Assembly: GCF_000145035.1 (NCBI RefSeq) | Contig: NC_014388.1 | Coordinates: forward strand, 1-62,500 | Source of the DNA: Butyrivibrio proteoclasticus B316 | GTDB taxonomy: Bacteria; Bacillota; Clostridia; Lachnospirales; Lachnospiraceae | Direction of reading: 5' to 3' | Length of the DNA: 62,500 bases | In this document: in pieces, positions 60,444-62,500 of the stretch | Position numbering within the stretch: the first letter of the stretch is position 1 | How the letters are laid out: each line of letters starts with the position of its first letter | Position numbers and translations under genes: made by a program | Notes under the pieces: model-generated | Told to the model about the DNA's origin: nothing | Seen by the model: the letters and a program-made list of their open reading frames with translations, nothing else | The model's database searches: none

Positions 60444-62500
60444 ATGGAACAGTATAATGTTACAGGAATGAGCTGCGCTGCATGCCAGACGAGAGTTGAG
60501 AAAGCTGTAAGTGCTGTCAGCGGAGTAGAGAGTTGCGCAGTAAGTCTTTTGACAAATTCCATGGGTGTAGAAGGTACCGCACTTCCCCAAGATATAATAG
60601 CTGCAGTAGAGGCTACGGGATATGGCGCAAGCCTTAAGAATAACAGAGAATCCGGAGCTGCTGCTACATCAGAAGATTCGCTCGAGGATAAAGAGACGCC
60701 TAAGATGAAAAAGAGGCTGATTGCATCGGTAGTTCTTTTAATACCGCTTCTGTACGTTTCGATGGGACATATGTTGTGGGAGTGGCCCTTACCCGGATTT
60801 ATGGATGGAAACCATGTGTCTATGGGACTGTACCAGCTTATTCTTTCCGGTCTTATAATGGTGATCAATCAGAAATTTTTTATAAGCGGCTTTAAGGGAC
60901 TCCTTCATAGAGCACCGAATATGGATACGCTTGTAGCACTTGGCTCTGCAGCGTCATATATATATAGTGTGGTTGCTCTTTTTGCTATGACAGGTGCAGT
61001 GCTTGATAATGATACTGAACAGGTAATGTATTACATGAATCAGTTTTACTTTGAGGCTGCAGCGATGATACTGACGCTGATAACAGTAGGCAAAATGCTA
61101 GAGGCCAGATCTAAAGGCAAGACTACCAATGCACTAAAAGGATTGATGGATTTATCACCTAAAACTGCAGTTGTAGTCAGAAATGGCGTCGAAAGTACAG
61201 TACCTGTTGAGGCAGTAAGGGTTGGAGATAGATTTGTTGTAAGACCCGGGGATAGCATACCGGTGGATGGTATTGTTGTAGAAGGAGAAAGCGCGGTAAA
61301 CGAGTCGGCGCTTACCGGAGAAAGCCTTCCGGTGGAAAAAATTACAGGCGATATTGTATCAGCGGCAACTATAAACACATCAGGCTATATGGTGTGTGAA
61401 GCAACAAGAGTTGGAGAAGATACTACTCTTTCAGCTATTATTAAGATGGTGAGTGATGCGGCAGCAACTAAGGCTCCAATTGCCAAGATAGCGGACAGAG
61501 TGTCAGGTGTTTTTGTACCTGTCGTGATAGGAATTTCAGTTGTAACGTTTTTTGCATGGCTCCTTGCGGGGCAAAGCGTAGGCTATGCTGTGGCCAGAGC
61601 TGTATCGGTGCTCGTAATAAGTTGTCCATGCGCGCTTGGACTTGCTACACCTGTGGCTATTATGGTGGGAAACGGAGTAGCTGCCAAGACAGGCATTCTT
61701 TTTAAGACAGCAGCTTCTCTTGAACAGGCGGGCAAGACACAGATTGTGGCTTTGGACAAGACCGGAACCATAACTACAGGCGAAATGAAGGTGACAGATG
61801 TCATAGCTTCAGAAGAAAGCTCTGAGAAAGAGCTTCTAAGAGTTGCCTATGCACTTGAGTCTAAGAGTGAACACCCTATATCTAAGGCTGTAACGGCTTA
61901 TGCTGCTGAAAAAGATATACCGCTTGAAAACACCGCTGAATTTGAGGTTTTATCAGGAAATGGTTTGCAGGCTTTGCTAGGAAGCGACCGTATATATGGC
62001 GGAAATCTTAGTTATATAGAAAAAATAGTTGAACTTATCAGTAGTCAGAACAGAAGTTTTATAGATAAGCTGGCCAGAGAGGGGAAAACACCGGTTTTGA
62101 TTGCCAGAAATGGCAAGCTTCTAGGAATCATAGCAGTATCCGATGTCATAAAAGAGGATTCACCTCAGGCAATTTCCGAGCTTAAGAATATGGGAATTCA
62201 TGTTGTGATGTTAACCGGCGATAACGAGATTACTGCATCAGCAATTGCAGCTCAGGCCGGTGTTGATGAAGTTGTTGCATCGGTTAAGCCAGATGGTAAG
62301 GAAGCCGTTATTAAACAGCTGATGGAGCATGGCGTGGTTACTATGGTTGGAGATGGAATAAATGATGCTCCGGCTCTTACCAGTGCTGATCTTGGAATAG
62401 CGATTGGAGCAGGAACAGATGTGGCAATAGATGCGGCAGATGTGGTACTGATGAAGAGCAGTATACGTGATGTGGCTGCAGCAATCAGAATATCCAGAAA
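60444..62500 (+). CDS. copA: Copper-exporting P-type ATPase (partial, cut by the window end)
   Basis: Pumps Cu(I) out of the cell using ATP. About 685 residues are visible; the C-terminal end lies beyond the window. Order: an N-terminal heavy-metal domain with MSCAACQ; membrane helices from about 90; the copper path motif CPC in [12 protein letters not shown]; phosphorylation motif DKTGTIT; SEHPIS; and [11 protein letters not shown] near the end. These are the CopA hallmarks. AGGAG precedes the ATG. It forms one operon with csoR and is controlled by the two operators upstream. Confidence 0.95.
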   Translation, partial: MEQYNVTGMSCAACQTRVEKAVSAVSGVESCAVSLLTNSMGVEGTALPQDIIAAVEATGYGASLKNNRESGAAATSEDSLEDKETPKMKKRLIASVVLLIPLLYVSMGHMLWEWPLPGFMDGNHVSMGLYQLILSGLIMVINQKFFISGFKGLLHRAPNMDTLVALGSAASYIYSVVALFAMTGAVLDNDTEQVMYYMNQFYFEAAAMILTLITVGKMLEARSKGKTTNALKGLMDLSPKTAVVVRNGVESTVPVEAVRVGDRFVVRPGDSIPVDGIVVEGESAVNESALTGESLPVEKITGDIVSAATINTSGYMVCEATRVGEDTTLSAIIKMVSDAAATKAPIAKIADRVSGVFVPVVIGISVVTFFAWLLAGQSVGYAVARAVSVLVISCPCALGLATPVAIMVGNGVAAKTGILFKTAASLEQAGKTQIVALDKTGTITTGEMKVTDVIASEESSEKELLRVAYALESKSEHPISKAVTAYAAEKDIPLENTAEFEVLSGNGLQALLGSDRIYGGNLSYIEKIVELISSQNRSFIDKLAREGKTPVLIARNGKLLGIIAVSDVIKEDSPQAISELKNMGIHVVMLTGDNEITASAIAAQAGVDEVVASVKPDGKEAVIKQLMEHGVVTMVGDGINDAPALTSADLGIAIGAGTDVAIDAADVVLMKSSIRDVAAAIRISR

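Noticed and set aside
1..62500. tRNA, rRNA, CRISPR array or insertion sequence
   Set aside because: None seen by eye: the gaps between genes are too short for rRNA, and no transposase or regular repeat-spacer array was found.

Overview
The window is about 40 percent GC and tightly packed with protein genes. It suggests a rumen or gut Lachnospiraceae bacterium of the Butyrivibrio/Pseudobutyrivibrio type. Supporting signs are strictly anaerobic enzymes (a glycyl-radical ribonucleotide reductase), purine-rich Shine-Dalgarno sites, PAS-GAF-GGDEF proteins, an Opp-type sugar transporter with clustered glycosidases, and double-glycine leader peptides. No rRNA, tRNA or CRISPR array was seen. No stretch over about 300 bases lacks a gene; the longest gaps (59808-60094, 11551-11809, 12767-12988) hold terminators and promoters. 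Base 1 is the first base of a Rep_3-family plasmid initiator gene, so the window probably starts at coordinate 1 of a plasmid-like replicon. The same replicon carries core metabolic genes (nrdDG, pta, pnuC/nadR, copper export), which fits a chromid (secondary chromosome). From memory, Butyrivibrio proteoclasticus has such a replicon; I could not check this.

Layout. 1-2.8 kb: replication initiator, a run of DNA dyads, a DUF815 ATPase and a small Cys-rich protein. 3.0-5.7 kb: nickel-handling genes hypA, larC and a CobW-like GTPase. 5.8-9.0 kb: two tandem PAS/GAF/GGDEF proteins. 9.1-14.5 kb: MATE exporter, phosphate acetyltransferase, a small unknown, a YgjV-like membrane protein and a flotillin. 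14.7-34.2 kb: a carbohydrate-use locus with GH29 fucosidase, GH38 mannosidase, a PHP-type metallohydrolase, an AraC regulator, GH105 unsaturated-uronyl hydrolase, ROK kinase, a lyase-like protein, a complete oligopeptide/oligosaccharide-type ABC transporter and NagB. 34.2-42.9 kb: a serine hydrolase lipoprotein, nrdG and nrdD (with a pair of NrdR boxes), a gamma-carbonic anhydrase, CorA, a double-glycine zinc-ribbon peptide, and pnuC-nadR for NAD salvage.

42.9-47.1 kb: a two-gene AAA-ATPase/HNH-nuclease module resembling Septu-type phage defence. It lies between a complete DUF4342 gene and a degenerate copy of the end of such a gene, and each copy carries an identical 40-bp terminator. This is the most island-like part of the window. 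47.3-54.7 kb: a MoxR-DUF58-transglutaminase operon, a Bax-inhibitor-like membrane protein and an ABC exporter. 54.9-59.8 kb: two CheW proteins, MsrA, and a solute-binding lipoprotein paired with a chemoreceptor but no permease. 60.0 kb to the end: a CsoR-copA copper operon with two palindromic operators; copA runs off the window.

How the parts work together. The carbohydrate locus looks like one import-and-trim pathway: oligosaccharides bound by the lipoprotein enter through the ABC transporter and are then trimmed by glycosidases with no evident signal peptide, and the amino sugars enter glycolysis through ROK/NagB. nrdG-nrdD and pnuC-nadR supply deoxynucleotides and NAD, so the replicon would be hard to lose.
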